Positions 1 to 7,594 of a DNA stretch of 36,473 bases are shown piece after piece (positions within the stretch are counted from its first letter, which is position 1; each line of letters begins with the position of its first letter). The DNA lies in assembly GCA_018970945.1 (NCBI GenBank), contig JAGWVJ010000019.1, positions 1-36,473 of the forward strand. Reading direction: 5' to 3'. This stretch comes from Cyanobacteria bacterium REEB417 (GTDB lineage Bacteria > Cyanobacteriota > Cyanobacteriia > PCC-6307 > Cyanobiaceae). Under the pieces are notes generated by a model. That model was not told the DNA's origin. It was given only the letters and a program-made list of their open reading frames with translations, and ran no database searches. The translations under genes and the position numbers were made by a program.

Positions 1-1
1 C

Positions 2-1768
2 ACCCTGCGGCTTTGGTCGGCCCTGGCAACGGAAGCCTTTGATTTTGCCTCCTTCAATGCGGGTGACTACACCCGTGCTGTCTTGGCCAAGATGCAGAGT
101 GAAACACTGAGCAAGGTTCTTTATCCCAATGATGAATTTGATCAGGGCAAGCGGCTGCGTTTGAGCCAGCAGATCTTCTTCGTCTCCTGCTCCCTGCAGG
201 ACATGCTGCGCATTCTCAAGAAGCAGGGTCTGCCTGTGAGTGAGTTTCACAAGAAGTTTGCTGTTCAGCTCAATGACACCCATCCCGCGATTGCGGTCGC
301 TGAGCTGATGCGTCTTTTGATCGATCAAGAGCAGCTCGACTGGGACCGTGCCTGGTCGATCACGCAGGCCAGCTTCAGCTACACCAACCACACCCTGTTG
401 CCTGAGGCTCTTGAGACCTGGGGGGTGCCGTTGTTTGAGGAGCTCCTGCCCAGACAGCTGCAGATCATCTACGAGATCAATACTCGCTTTCTGCGTTCCG
501 TGCGCATTCAGAATCCCGGCAAGCAGGATCTGCTGCAGCGGCTTTCTCTGATTGAGGAGGGTCCGGTGCGGCGGGTGCGCATGGCCAATCTGGCCGTGGT
601 GGGCAGCCATCACACCAACGGAGTCGCCGAGCTCCACAGCCAGCTGTTGAAGCAGCATGTGCTGCATGATTTTGCCCAGCTCTGGCCCGAGCGCTTCACC
701 AATGTCACCAATGGTGTGACGCCGCGGCGCTGGCTTGCGGTGGCCAATCCAGGATTGACGGCACTGCTTGATGATGTGTTGGGGGAAGGTTGGCGCCGCG
801 ATCTTGATCAGTTGGAGCGGCTTGAGCCTTGGCTTGCCGATTCTTCTTTTCTGGAACGCTGGCAGCAGGCCAGAGATCAGGCGAAGATGCGCCTCTCCCA
901 TGGCATTCACCAGCAACTTGGGGTGCTCATTGATCACACCTCGTTGTTTGATGTGCAGGTCAAGCGGATTCATGAGTACAAGCGTCAGCATCTTGCTGTG
1001 CTTGAAGTGGTGCAACGCTATCTACGCTTGCGCAATGGTGAGGATCTTCCCCCACGCACTGTCATCTTCGGAGGCAAGGCTGCGCCTGGCTATGCGATGG
1101 CCAAGCTGATCATTCGTCTGATTGTTGGTGTGTCAGAAATTGTCAATATGGATCCTGCTATGCGCGGCAGATTGCGGGTCGTTTTCCTGCCCAACTTCAG
1201 CGTCAGTCTCGGCCAGGCCGTTTATCCGGCCGTTGATCTCTCCGAACAGATTTCCACGGCTGGTAAAGAGGCATCGGGTACGGGAAATATGAAAATGGCT
1301 CTCAATGGTGCACTGACCATCGGCACGTTGGATGGCGCCAACGTTGAAATCCGTGAGCGGGTCGGTGAAGATCATTTCTTTCTCTTTGGCCACGACGCCA
1401 AGCAGGTTGAGCACTTGCAACGGGAGGGCTATCACCCGATGCCATGGCTGGACAGTAATCCTGCGATGCGGGCGGCGATCGATCTGATTGGTTCAGGCCA
1501 TTTCAGTGAGGGTGATCGCAATCTGTTTCAACCGTTGTTGCAGAACCTGTGCAGTCAGGATCCTTTTCTGGTCATGGCCGATGCAGCTGATTACAGCCGC
1601 GCACAGAACGCTGTCGATCAGGCCTGGCAACAACGCGACGGATGGATTCGCTCCTCTGTCACCAACACCATGCGTTGTGGTTTTTTCAGCAGTGATCGCG
1701 CCATCGCTGAGTATGCCGATCGCATCTGGAAGCTTTCATCTCAACCCATTACAACGTCTGCACGATGA
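2..1768 (+). CDS. glgP: Glycogen/starch/alpha-glucan phosphorylase, first copy (5' end outside window)
   Basis: Phosphorolysis of alpha-1,4-glucan to glucose-1-phosphate in the cytoplasm. The reading frame is open from base 2, and the first residues (TLRLWSA, then EAFDFASFNAGDY) already match the family, so the gene begins upstream; a TTG at 83 is internal. Landmarks are QLNDTHPAIAVAEL, YTNHTLLPEALE, FTNVTNGVTPRRW, VKRIHEYKRQ and the PLP-lysine segment GTGNMKMALNGAL, with the lysine codon at 1292-1294. About 588 residues are present out of roughly 840. It is clearly paralogous to the complete copy at 28888-31419 but visibly lower in GC: row 1141-1200 has 32 G/C of 60, against 39 of 60 in row 30781-30840. 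Its stop overlaps the start of the next, broken gene by ATGA. Identity is very secure; foreign origin is inference. Confidence 0.97.
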   Translation, partial: TLRLWSALATEAFDFASFNAGDYTRAVLAKMQSETLSKVLYPNDEFDQGKRLRLSQQIFFVSCSLQDMLRILKKQGLPVSEFHKKFAVQLNDTHPAIAVAELMRLLIDQEQLDWDRAWSITQASFSYTNHTLLPEALETWGVPLFEELLPRQLQIIYEINTRFLRSVRIQNPGKQDLLQRLSLIEEGPVRRVRMANLAVVGSHHTNGVAELHSQLLKQHVLHDFAQLWPERFTNVTNGVTPRRWLAVANPGLTALLDDVLGEGWRRDLDQLERLEPWLADSSFLERWQQARDQAKMRLSHGIHQQLGVLIDHTSLFDVQVKRIHEYKRQHLAVLEVVQRYLRLRNGEDLPPRTVIFGGKAAPGYAMAKLIIRLIVGVSEIVNMDPAMRGRLRVVFLPNFSVSLGQAVYPAVDLSEQISTAGKEASGTGNMKMALNGALTIGTLDGANVEIRERVGEDHFFLFGHDAKQVEHLQREGYHPMPWLDSNPAMRAAIDLIGSGHFSEGDRNLFQPLLQNLCSQDPFLVMADAADYSRAQNAVDQAWQQRDGWIRSSVTNTMRCGFFSSDRAIAEYADRIWKLSSQPITTSAR

Positions 1769-2150
1769 CAAACGAAAGCGAGACCCGCCAGGCTGTTCCA
1801 GCAGCCTTTGCGGCCATTGCCCTTGCTGCGGGGTCCTGGGACAGTGCCCCCACCATGGAAGGCTCGCGGGCTCTGCGTCATGCACTCGATGACCGCCATC
1901 CCTTCAACGGTTGCGAGGATGGGCAAATGGTGACGCTGTTGGATCACTACCACGCCAATGGCGTGTCAAGGGTGCCCAGCATTTGATGATGGATGCGGCT
2001 GCCGCGTTCACCGACGATCAGCGCGCCACTGACTATGCCGTTGCTGCCGAGATCATGTGCTCTGATGGTTCCCTCCAGGACGATGAGCACAACATTCTCA
2101 ATAACTTTGCTGGGAGAGGGGTTGCAGGATTCAGATGCGCTCTACAGGGG
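1765..2150 (+). pseudogene. TerB-like gene, frameshifted remnant
   Basis: A start codon at 1765 overlaps the glgP stop by ATGA. The first frame reads MTNESETRQAVPAAFAAIALAA and stays plausible to about GQMVTLLD (near 1940), then runs to a stop at 1984-1986. Family-like sequence resumes in another frame (VKGAQHLMMDAAAAF, YAVAAEIMCSDGSLQDDE, ILNNFAG; about 1965-2115) and shifts again near 2105 (GLQDSDA). The repeated small-residue helix followed by an acidic SDG-x-L-x-x-x-E segment is typical of TerB/tellurite-resistance domains in cyanobacteria. At least two frame changes are needed to join the pieces, so I call it a pseudogene. The 3' limit is uncertain because similarity fades toward the convergent hupE end at 2175. 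The family is recalled from memory, not tested by search. Confidence 0.6.
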
Positions 2151-2174
2151 ATCTGGACTCTGGAGGATCAGGGT

Positions 2175-2792
2175 TCAGGCTGCTGCGGCGCCGTTCAGCA
2201 CAACGAGCGACCCCAGGGCCAGCAACCCTCCAAGCGCCAGAAACCCGATGGCTGCCGCGCGGGTCAAGCTCAGCGGGAGCCGCTTGAGCAGCAGGGTGCT
2301 GCCGCCGCACACCAGCACCGAACTGGCCAAGACGCCTGCCCACCACAGCAGGGTGTTGCCGTCGTGGGGGGCCTCCAGCCCGTGGAGCATGCCGTGGATG
2401 GCCACACCCAGTCCCACCACGCCGCCGCTGATGTTGGTCAACAGCCGGGGGCTGTTGCTCCAACGCAGGCGACCGGCCGCCAGGGTCAGGGCGGCCACGG
2501 CCGAGATGGCCAGCGGAGCCAGCAGTTCGGCACCGGGCAGATTGAATCCCGTCAGGCCGAGACCGGCTCCGGTCGCAGCGCCGACCAGGGCCCAGAGCAG
2601 CAGCTGCGCCGAAATGAACGAGGCCGCCGTGCCGACCGACATCAGCATCACCAGGTGATCCAGACCCCCCAGGGGGTGCATGAATCCGCCGAGGGCACCA
2701 CCAGCGGCCAGGCCATGGGCGTGGGCCGGTGAAGCCGTGATCAGGGCGGCGCCTGCGGCAAGTGCAAACAGCGTGGCGGTCTGGCGGGTCAT
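2175..2792 (-). CDS. hupE: HupE/UreJ family metal transporter
   Basis: Small polytopic membrane protein of the HupE/UreJ family, associated with nickel, cobalt or zinc uptake. I place the start at the ATG at 2792 (205 aa), because MTRQTATLFALAAGAALI followed by SPAHAHG is a good signal peptide, whereas the longer frame up to 2966 reads cysteine runs and low-complexity sequence shared with the upstream permease end. The family signature is visible as GFMHPLGGLDHLVMLMSVG, with a second histidine region VAIHGMLHGLEAPHDG. About six transmembrane segments follow. It lies 91 bp downstream of a shortened metal ABC permease on the same strand, which fits a metal-uptake unit. The metal cannot be decided from sequence alone. 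Confidence 0.88.
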   Translation of the reverse strand: MTRQTATLFALAAGAALITASPAHAHGLAAGGALGGFMHPLGGLDHLVMLMSVGTAASFISAQLLLWALVGAATGAGLGLTGFNLPGAELLAPLAISAVAALTLAAGRLRWSNSPRLLTNISGGVVGLGVAIHGMLHGLEAPHDGNTLLWWAGVLASSVLVCGGSTLLLKRLPLSLTRAAAIGFLALGGLLALGSLVVLNGAAAA

Positions 2793-2883
2793 GGGTGGAC
2801 TCGGTCGTTGCCGAGCTTGAAATGATGGGCCGTGTCCTGAACCTATCGCCAACTCTGTTCCGGCACAGCTCAATGTTGGTTCT

Positions 2884-3525
2884 TCACGGCAGGGACTGCC
2901 GCGTTCCGCGGGGCCGCCACAGCAGCAGCAGCAGGCAACAACAGGCCGTAACAGGTCCTGGCGCAAGGCTGCTGGCCTGCCGCAATGCCAGCAGGGCTGG
3001 GCTGTAGATCAGCCCCATCACCAGAGCCAGGCCGACCGCGGCGGTCGCTGTGGTGACGATCCAGGCCGTCAGCCAAGCCAGAAGCAGGCGCAGGCGACGC
3101 ACCGGTAATTCGCGGTCGGCCGCCATGTCTGGATCAATCCCCAACCACGCGAGTTGGTTGAAGCCTGTGTGCAGCAGCAGGACCATGGGAGGCAAACCAG
3201 CTGCAACCGCCAGCAGATCCCGGAGATCAGCGCTCAACAAGTCGCCAAAAAGAAGGGCATCCAACGCATGGCCGGATGTTCGCGATTCGACCCAGAGTTC
3301 AACAAGGGTCACGGTCAAGGTGGCGCTGATCAATCCGCCCAGTTGTGGTGCAATGCCAAGGGCTTGTCCGATCACCATGCCTGGCAGCATGGCAAAAGCC
3401 ATCACGTTGGTGCCCATGACCCGCTGCTGCAGGATCAGCAGCGTGCCGACCATGGGGCAGACAAGGCCGCAGATCAATGCGATAGCTAGCGGAACAAGCC
3501 ACCAGGCACCTGATTCCAGGCTCAT
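2884..3525 (-). CDS. Metal ABC transporter permease (ZnuB/MntB-like), shortened C-terminus
   Basis: Integral membrane permease of the zinc/manganese ABC family, 213 aa. The N-terminal half is typical: helices around LVPLAIALICGLVCPMVGTLLILQQRVMG, then MVIGQALG and HALDALLFGDLLSADLRD, which matches the LLFGDIL segment of the intact permease at 6728-7594. The family is usually about 260-290 residues. Here, after GLALVMGLIYSPALLALRQAS, the protein runs directly into a hydrophobic ACCCLLLLLW and an arginine-rich tail, so one or two final helices are missing. I read this as an internal or 3' deletion. Its start overlaps the end of the ATPase fragment by ATGA (3522-3525), the usual coupling in such operons. 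With the ATPase decapitated, the transporter is probably not functional. Confidence 0.75.
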   Translation of the reverse strand: MSLESGAWWLVPLAIALICGLVCPMVGTLLILQQRVMGTNVMAFAMLPGMVIGQALGIAPQLGGLISATLTVTLVELWVESRTSGHALDALLFGDLLSADLRDLLAVAAGLPPMVLLLHTGFNQLAWLGIDPDMAADRELPVRRLRLLLAWLTAWIVTTATAAVGLALVMGLIYSPALLALRQASSLAPGPVTACCCLLLLLWRPRGTRQSLP

Positions 3526-3740
3526 GGCACGAACTCCTGCAGTCGACCCCCGTCGAGCTGGAGCCGGGTGATGTGTTCCAGTCCTGGGAGTCGCTCCTCA
3601 TGGGCGGTGAAGACAACGACAGTGCCTTGTCGCCCAAGGTCGGCCAACAGCTGAAGGATCTGCCTGCGGCCCTGGTGATCGAGGTTGCTCAGAGGCTCGT
3701 CCAGCAGCAAGACGTCAGCTCGTGAGGTCAGGGCGCGGGC
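3522..3740 (-). pseudogene. Metal ABC transporter ATPase, C-terminal fragment only
   Basis: The fragment begins within ARALTSRADVLLLDEPLSNLD, that is the end of the signature helix, Walker B (VLLLDEP) and D-loop, and continues through the switch region VVVFTAHEE to the C-terminus. Walker A, the Q-loop and the LSGGQ signature are absent. Similarity stops at about 3740, exactly where a tandem repeat array begins. The open frame extends to an ATG at 3764, but those eight extra residues come from the repeat. The missing N-terminal roughly 130 residues are not found elsewhere in the window. The fragment overlaps the permease start by four bases, so it was once the upstream gene of an ATPase-permease-hupE operon. 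Loss by deletion or insertion at the repeat is inferred. Confidence 0.8.
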
Positions 3741-3805
3741 ATCACATGCCGCTACTAACATCACATCCCGCTTCTAATTGTTCGCTTCTAACTGACCGCC
3801 GGTAA
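3740..3805. repeat. Short repeat array at the ABC ATPase breakpoint
   Basis: Two adjacent 19-bp units at 3740-3758 and 3759-3777 differ at only two positions (catcacatgccgctactaa and catcacatcccgcttctaa). Two related 14-bp units follow at 3778-3791 (ttgttcgcttctaa) and 3792-3805 (ctgaccgccggtaa). All four end in taa, or start with TTA on the minus strand. The array begins precisely where ABC ATPase similarity ends and lies 41 bp from the QueD stop. Multiple short terminal repeats are known at the ends of IS21-family elements, so a residual insertion-sequence end is one explanation, but no transposase is present and the assignment is a guess. Confidence 0.6.
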
Positions 3806-3846
3806 CTGTGCGTGAGCCTTTTGAATCCCGTTGAGATTCTGGCGAC

Positions 3847-4308
3847 TCAGCCCTCAAACCAGCTCGGCAGCGCTGCGTAGCAGGCGGCGTTCTTGTCATT
3901 TTCGCGCGCTTCGACGCGCCAGCAGCATGCACGACCGCCCTCACGCGCGTGCAGCAGGGTGTTGGCCCAGTTCCAGACCAGTGCGGCGCTGGCTTCCATG
4001 CCCACGTTGTCCATCACCCGCAGATCCAGGGCGCCCTGGGCATGCAGCTCGCGCCAGGTGCCCAGCAGCGGGTCGTCAGCACTGGCCAGAAAGGTGTGGT
4101 CAAACTGGGCAGCGAGCTGGGCCTCAAGCTCCTTCAGGCTTGAAAAATCGACCACAAACCCACAGCTGTCGAGCTGATGGGCCTGAAACCACAGCGTGAA
4201 GCTGCGGCTGTAGCCGTGCACAAAGCGGCAATGACCCGGATGCTGCCATTGCCGGTGGGTGCAGGGGTAACCGCTGAAGGATTTGGAACAGCTGTAGGCG
4301 GCGGTCAT
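3847..4308 (-). CDS. queD: 6-carboxytetrahydropterin synthase / 6-pyruvoyltetrahydropterin synthase family (QueD-like)
   Basis: T-fold enzyme that in most bacteria makes 6-carboxytetrahydropterin for queuosine; some cyanobacterial members act in pterin synthesis. Start at ATG 4308 (153 aa), since [16 protein letters not shown] begins the fold and the longer frame upstream is the shadow of hisIE. Zinc-binding-type histidines are seen in [32 protein letters not shown] is the conserved (V/M)xDF segment, FDHTFL carries the catalytic-type His, and [17 protein letters not shown] near the end has the acidic substrate-binding region (the family often has PTxEN here). At about 150 residues it is slightly longer than the shortest homologues. 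It starts divergently from hisIE. Confidence 0.85.
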   Translation of the reverse strand: MTAAYSCSKSFSGYPCTHRQWQHPGHCRFVHGYSRSFTLWFQAHQLDSCGFVVDFSSLKELEAQLAAQFDHTFLASADDPLLGTWRELHAQGALDLRVMDNVGMEASAALVWNWANTLLHAREGGRACCWRVEARENDKNAACYAALPSWFEG

Positions 4309-5056
4309 GGCCTGGGCGCAGGGGCTCTCCTGCGGGAGGATCGGGACAGCGGGATCTGCGCCCTTGAATCCATCATTCCAGGCACCCGACGCCGCTGCGA
4401 CCCAGCAGCTGCTGTCTGCTCTGCGTTTCAACGACGCAGGCCTGATCCCCGCTGTGGCCCAGGACTGGCTCGATGGCGCCGTGTTGATGGTCGCCTGGAT
4501 GAACCGGGAGGCGATCGCGCGCACCCTCGAGACCGGTGAGGTGCACTACTGGAGCCGTTCGCGTGCCGAGCTGTGGCACAAGGGTGCCACAAGCGGTCAC
4601 ACCCAGAGCCTGCGGGGCCTGCGTGTCGACTGCGACGCCGACGTCCTGCTGCTCACGATCGAGCAACGCGGCAATGTGGCCTGCCACACCGGTGCCCGCA
4701 GCTGCTTCTACGACGAGGGCTTGGCGCCATCGGCAGGTGGGGCATCGGCCGCTGCGCCACCTGCCGATGCCTGCACCGAGCTCATGCGGGTGATCGAGGG
4801 TCGCCGTGACAACCCTGAGCCCGGCAGCTACACCAACAAGCTGCTCGCAGGTGGCGACAATTCCATCCTCAAGAAGATCGGCGAAGAGTGCGCCGAATTC
4901 GTGATGGCCTGCAAAGACGGCGATCCCACAGAGATCGCCGGCGAGGCAGCCGACATGCTGTTTCACCTGCAGGTGGCGCTGGCCCACCACGGCGTCAGCT
5001 GGCGGGCGGTGCAGCAGGTGCTGGCGGAACGCCGCGGAGCTCCCCGGCGTTCCTGA
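4307..5056 (+). CDS. hisIE: Bifunctional phosphoribosyl-AMP cyclohydrolase / phosphoribosyl-ATP pyrophosphatase
   Basis: Catalyses the second and third steps of histidine biosynthesis. The HisI half shows [41 protein letters not shown] and the zinc motif [14 protein letters not shown] short alanine/glycine-rich linker (near [13 protein letters not shown]) leads to the HisE half, a MazG-like all-alpha domain with [19 protein letters not shown] and [14 protein letters not shown]. The 249-aa frame starts at ATG 4307, which overlaps the queD start codon on the other strand (shared CATG). Homologues usually begin nearer the residues before ALRFN, so a TTG at 4364 is a possible alternative. The last codon lies 9 bp from the convergent cpcL end, leaving no room for a conventional terminator. 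Confidence 0.95.
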   Translation: MAWAQGLSCGRIGTAGSAPLNPSFQAPDAAATQQLLSALRFNDAGLIPAVAQDWLDGAVLMVAWMNREAIARTLETGEVHYWSRSRAELWHKGATSGHTQSLRGLRVDCDADVLLLTIEQRGNVACHTGARSCFYDEGLAPSAGGASAAAPPADACTELMRVIEGRRDNPEPGSYTNKLLAGGDNSILKKIGEECAEFVMACKDGDPTEIAGEAADMLFHLQVALAHHGVSWRAVQQVLAERRGAPRRS

Positions 5057-5065
5057 GTGCCGGGC

Positions 5066-5833
5066 TCAGCCCTGGCTGGCGGTGCTCAGCATGGCCAGGG
5101 CGGTCCAGACCACAAAACCGGTGAGCACGAAGCCCCCGGTGGCCACGAACCAGCGCCAGGCGTTCTGAACAGCCGGGCTGGGCTGTCCCGCCAGCCAGGC
5201 GGGCTGGGGCCAGCCACCGCTGGGTGCCCAGGCGCTGCCGCGACCGGCCGGGGCGCGGCGCGCCATGGCTTCACGCCAGTAGGCGTCATAGCGAGGGGCC
5301 TGCTGGTTGAACGGCATGGTGCCCACGGCCTGGCCGGCCAGCACCCGTGACCGCTGGTAAGGCACCAGATCGTCACCGAAGCATTCGAGATATTCGGCCG
5401 AGTCGAGCAGGGCATCGATGAAGCCCGGCAGCCCCGTCTGGGCGATCACGATCGACCAGGCGATGCGCTCGCTCGCCCCGTGCACCGGCCGGCCCAGCAC
5501 GCGCCCCACCACCTGCTCCACCACCCGATAGTTGCTGTTGCAGCGGTAGAAGTCCCTGCGGAACTTGTCCGACTTCAGCAGGGCGCGAATGAAGTCGCGG
5601 GTGCTGATCTGGCCTGAGCGCAGCTGTGACTCCAGCACCGCATCGCGGTCCACCTTGAAGGCATGAAAAAAGATCTGTCGGTAGGCCTGCTCGATCAGTT
5701 CATCGGCGCCGGCCCGGTCGCGCTGCAACGCAAACCGTCCGTTCTGGCGAACGGTCTCCTCGTTGCCGATGAAAAAGCTGCTCACCCGGACGTTCGTTGC
5801 AATGGGCCGGGTGGTCAGAACGGGCAGGGCCAT
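5066..5833 (-). CDS. cpcL: Phycobilisome rod linker, membrane-anchored CpcL (CpcG2) type
   Basis: Linker polypeptide of the phycobilisome rod. I choose ATG 5833 (255 aa) because MALPVLTTRPIATNVRV is the normal CpcG/CpcL beginning. The pfam linker domain runs from about residue 20 to 175, with ELIEQAYRQIFFHAF, QLRSGQISTRDFIRALLKSD, FYRCNSNYRVVEQVVGRVLGR and DSAEYLECFGDDLVPYQR. After a proline/alanine-rich spacer (residues 190-222) there is one long hydrophobic stretch, about residues 227-249 (WRWFVATGGFVLTGF onward). A C-terminal membrane helix is the diagnostic of CpcL, which holds rods on the membrane next to photosystem I rather than on an allophycocyanin core. Classical CpcG lacks that helix. 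The function is inferred from this architecture. Confidence 0.88.
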   Translation of the reverse strand: MALPVLTTRPIATNVRVSSFFIGNEETVRQNGRFALQRDRAGADELIEQAYRQIFFHAFKVDRDAVLESQLRSGQISTRDFIRALLKSDKFRRDFYRCNSNYRVVEQVVGRVLGRPVHGASERIAWSIVIAQTGLPGFIDALLDSAEYLECFGDDLVPYQRSRVLAGQAVGTMPFNQQAPRYDAYWREAMARRAPAGRGSAWAPSGGWPQPAWLAGQPSPAVQNAWRWFVATGGFVLTGFVVWTALAMLSTASQG

Positions 5834-5975
5834 GGCGTGTGGGGCGTGCAAAGGCCGAAAGGTATGGCCAATGCCGGCCCGGCTGGTTGCGATCGCCAAA
5901 AGTCACAAGCAACGTCACGGCTCGCAACACCTCGCAATCTTTGCTGCCGTCGCCTGGCCCCCTAGCCTGGTGGGT
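5834..5975. promoter_or_regulatory. Divergent intergenic region between cpcL and the metal ABC operon
   Basis: This 142-bp gap must carry both promoters. It contains one HIP1 palindrome (GCGATCGC, 5889-5896). I see no clear Zur-type inverted repeat and no convincing -35/-10 pair, so no operator is called. Confidence 0.35.
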
Positions 5976-6731
5976 ATGGGTGAAACGATTCTCGAAGTCA
6001 GCCATCTGAGCGTGCGTCAGGGCGGTCTGCTGGCCGTCGAGGATGTCAGCTTTGCGCTGGCTCCCGAGACCGACACCGCGCTGGTGGGGCCCAACGGCGC
6101 CGGCAAAAGTTCGCTGGTGCAGGCCGTGTTGGGCCTGATCCCGCGGCAGGGCGGCAGCGTCAGGTTGCTGGGCCATGCCCTCGGTCCCCACGGTCAGCTG
6201 CCGCCACCGGTGCGCGACCAGATCGCCTATCTGCCCCAGCTGTTTGCACCGCGGGGTCGCTTTCCCCTCACCGTGGCCGAGTTTGTGGCCCTGGGCGGGG
6301 CGCCGGCTGCCGGCCGGCGTCAGGCGGTGCAACGCTCCCTCGAGCTCTGCGCCTGCCAGGGGCTGGAGCGGCGGTTGCTCAGCGAGCTCTCGGCCGGTCA
6401 GCTCAAGCGGGTGTTGCTCGCCTTCTGTGTGGTGCGACCACGGCGGTTGTTGGTGCTTGACGAGGCCCAGGCGGGTCTGGATGCGCAGGCGGCGGAGCAG
6501 TTCCACAACCTGTTGTTTGACCTGCGCCGCAGCCAGGGCTGGACGATCCTGCAGGTCTCGCACGATCTCGACATGGTGCGCCGCAGCTGTGATCGGGTGC
6601 TGTGCCTCAACCGCAGGCTGCGCTGTGCGGGCAGCCCCGACCATGCCCTCAGCCCCGGCCAGCTCGCGCAGCTCTACGGGCACCACTACGCCCCGTACCG
6701 CCATCAGCACGAACCCGCGGCGCAGCCATGA
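5976..6731 (+). CDS. Metal ABC transporter ATP-binding protein (ZnuC/MntA-like)
   Basis: Cytoplasmic ATPase of a zinc/manganese-type importer, 251 aa from ATG 5976 (MGETILEVSHLSV). An open frame extends further upstream but is only the shadow of cpcL. Walker A is GPNGAGKSS, the Q-loop region is IAYLPQ, the signature is LSAGQ, Walker B is RLLVLDEA with alanine in place of the common proline, and the H-loop is VSHDLDMV. After PQLFAPRGRFPLTVAEFVALG comes the helical subdomain, as in ZnuC. The stop overlaps the permease start by ATGA (6728-6731). A periplasmic binding protein is not in the window. The metal, Zn or Mn, cannot be settled from the ATPase. Confidence 0.92.
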   Translation: MGETILEVSHLSVRQGGLLAVEDVSFALAPETDTALVGPNGAGKSSLVQAVLGLIPRQGGSVRLLGHALGPHGQLPPPVRDQIAYLPQLFAPRGRFPLTVAEFVALGGAPAAGRRQAVQRSLELCACQGLERRLLSELSAGQLKRVLLAFCVVRPRRLLVLDEAQAGLDAQAAEQFHNLLFDLRRSQGWTILQVSHDLDMVRRSCDRVLCLNRRLRCAGSPDHALSPGQLAQLYGHHYAPYRHQHEPAAQP

Positions 6732-7594
6732 CCCCTGACGCTTCGGCGCTGCTGGTGCTGCTGGGGCTTCCGTTCATGCAGCGGGCTCTGCTGGCGGGTC
6801 TGCTCACCGGTGGCCTGGGCGGCCTGCTGGGCAGTGTGGCAGTGCTGCGGCAGATGGCGTTCTTCAGCGATGCCCTGGGCCATGCCTCATTGCTGGGCCT
6901 GACCCTGGCGGTGGCGCTGGGGTTGAACCCCACCCTGGTGCTGCTGCCGTTTGCCGTGGTGTTTGCTCTGGTGGTCAACGCCGTGGTGCGCCGCAGCCGG
7001 TTGCCGGTGGATGCCCTGCTCAACATCATCTATTCAGCGTCGCTGGCGATCGCAGTGCTGGCCCTGAGCCGGCTGCCCCGTCAGGGGCCGGGTCTCGAGG
7101 CCCTGTTGTTTGGCGACATTCTTGGCGTCACCTGGCTTGATCTGGGGCTGATCGCCGGCCTGCTGCTGGTGGCGGTGGTGCTGCTGGCCCGTCACCGCCG
7201 CAGTCAGATTCTGCTTTGCCTGGATGAACCACTGGCCCGCTCCCGCGGCGTGGATGCCGAACGGCAGCAGCTGCTGTTCGTGGTGCTGCTGGCCCTGGCG
7301 GTCGCGCTTGCCATCAAGGCCGTGGGTGTGCTGCTGATCAGTGCCTTCATCGTGATGCCGGCCTGTGGGGCCAGGCTGGTGAGCCGGGGCTTCAGCGGCT
7401 ATGTGCTGCTCTCCAGCGCCATCGGCGCGGGCGGGGCCGTGATCGGCCTGCTGGCTTCAGGCCTGTTCAATCTGCCGTCGGGGCCTGCGCTGGTCGTGGT
7501 GCAGCTGCTCGGCTTTGTGCTGGCCCTGCTGGCATCTGCAACCGATCGCCCTGGCGCAGCAGCCAGCGCATCGTCGCCCGATCGCGTGGGCTGA
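6728..7594 (+). CDS. Metal ABC transporter permease (ZnuB-like)
   Basis: Membrane permease, 288 aa from ATG 6728, translationally coupled to the ATPase. It is nearly all hydrophobic, with about eight helices. Family landmarks are QMAFFSDALGHASLLG, NIIYSASLAIAVLAL, GLEALLFGDILGVTW, SRGVDAERQQLLF and KAVGVLLISAFIVMPACGARL. It is full length, unlike the permease at 2884-3525. The last 128 bases (7467-7594) are also the 3' end of the protease gene on the other strand, so the two genes overlap tail to tail. Confidence 0.93.
   Translation: MTPDASALLVLLGLPFMQRALLAGLLTGGLGGLLGSVAVLRQMAFFSDALGHASLLGLTLAVALGLNPTLVLLPFAVVFALVVNAVVRRSRLPVDALLNIIYSASLAIAVLALSRLPRQGPGLEALLFGDILGVTWLDLGLIAGLLLVAVVLLARHRRSQILLCLDEPLARSRGVDAERQQLLFVVLLALAVALAIKAVGVLLISAFIVMPACGARLVSRGFSGYVLLSSAIGAGGAVIGLLASGLFNLPSGPALVVVQLLGFVLALLASATDRPGAAASASSPDRVG

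Noticed and set aside
2793-2966. Longer N-terminus for HupE
   Set aside because: The extra 58 residues are cysteine- and arginine-rich with no family similarity, while the signal peptide begins at the internal ATG 2792.
5763-5975. Longer N-terminus for the metal ABC ATPase
   Set aside because: It is the complement of the cpcL start region; the ATPase fold begins at MGETILEV (5976).
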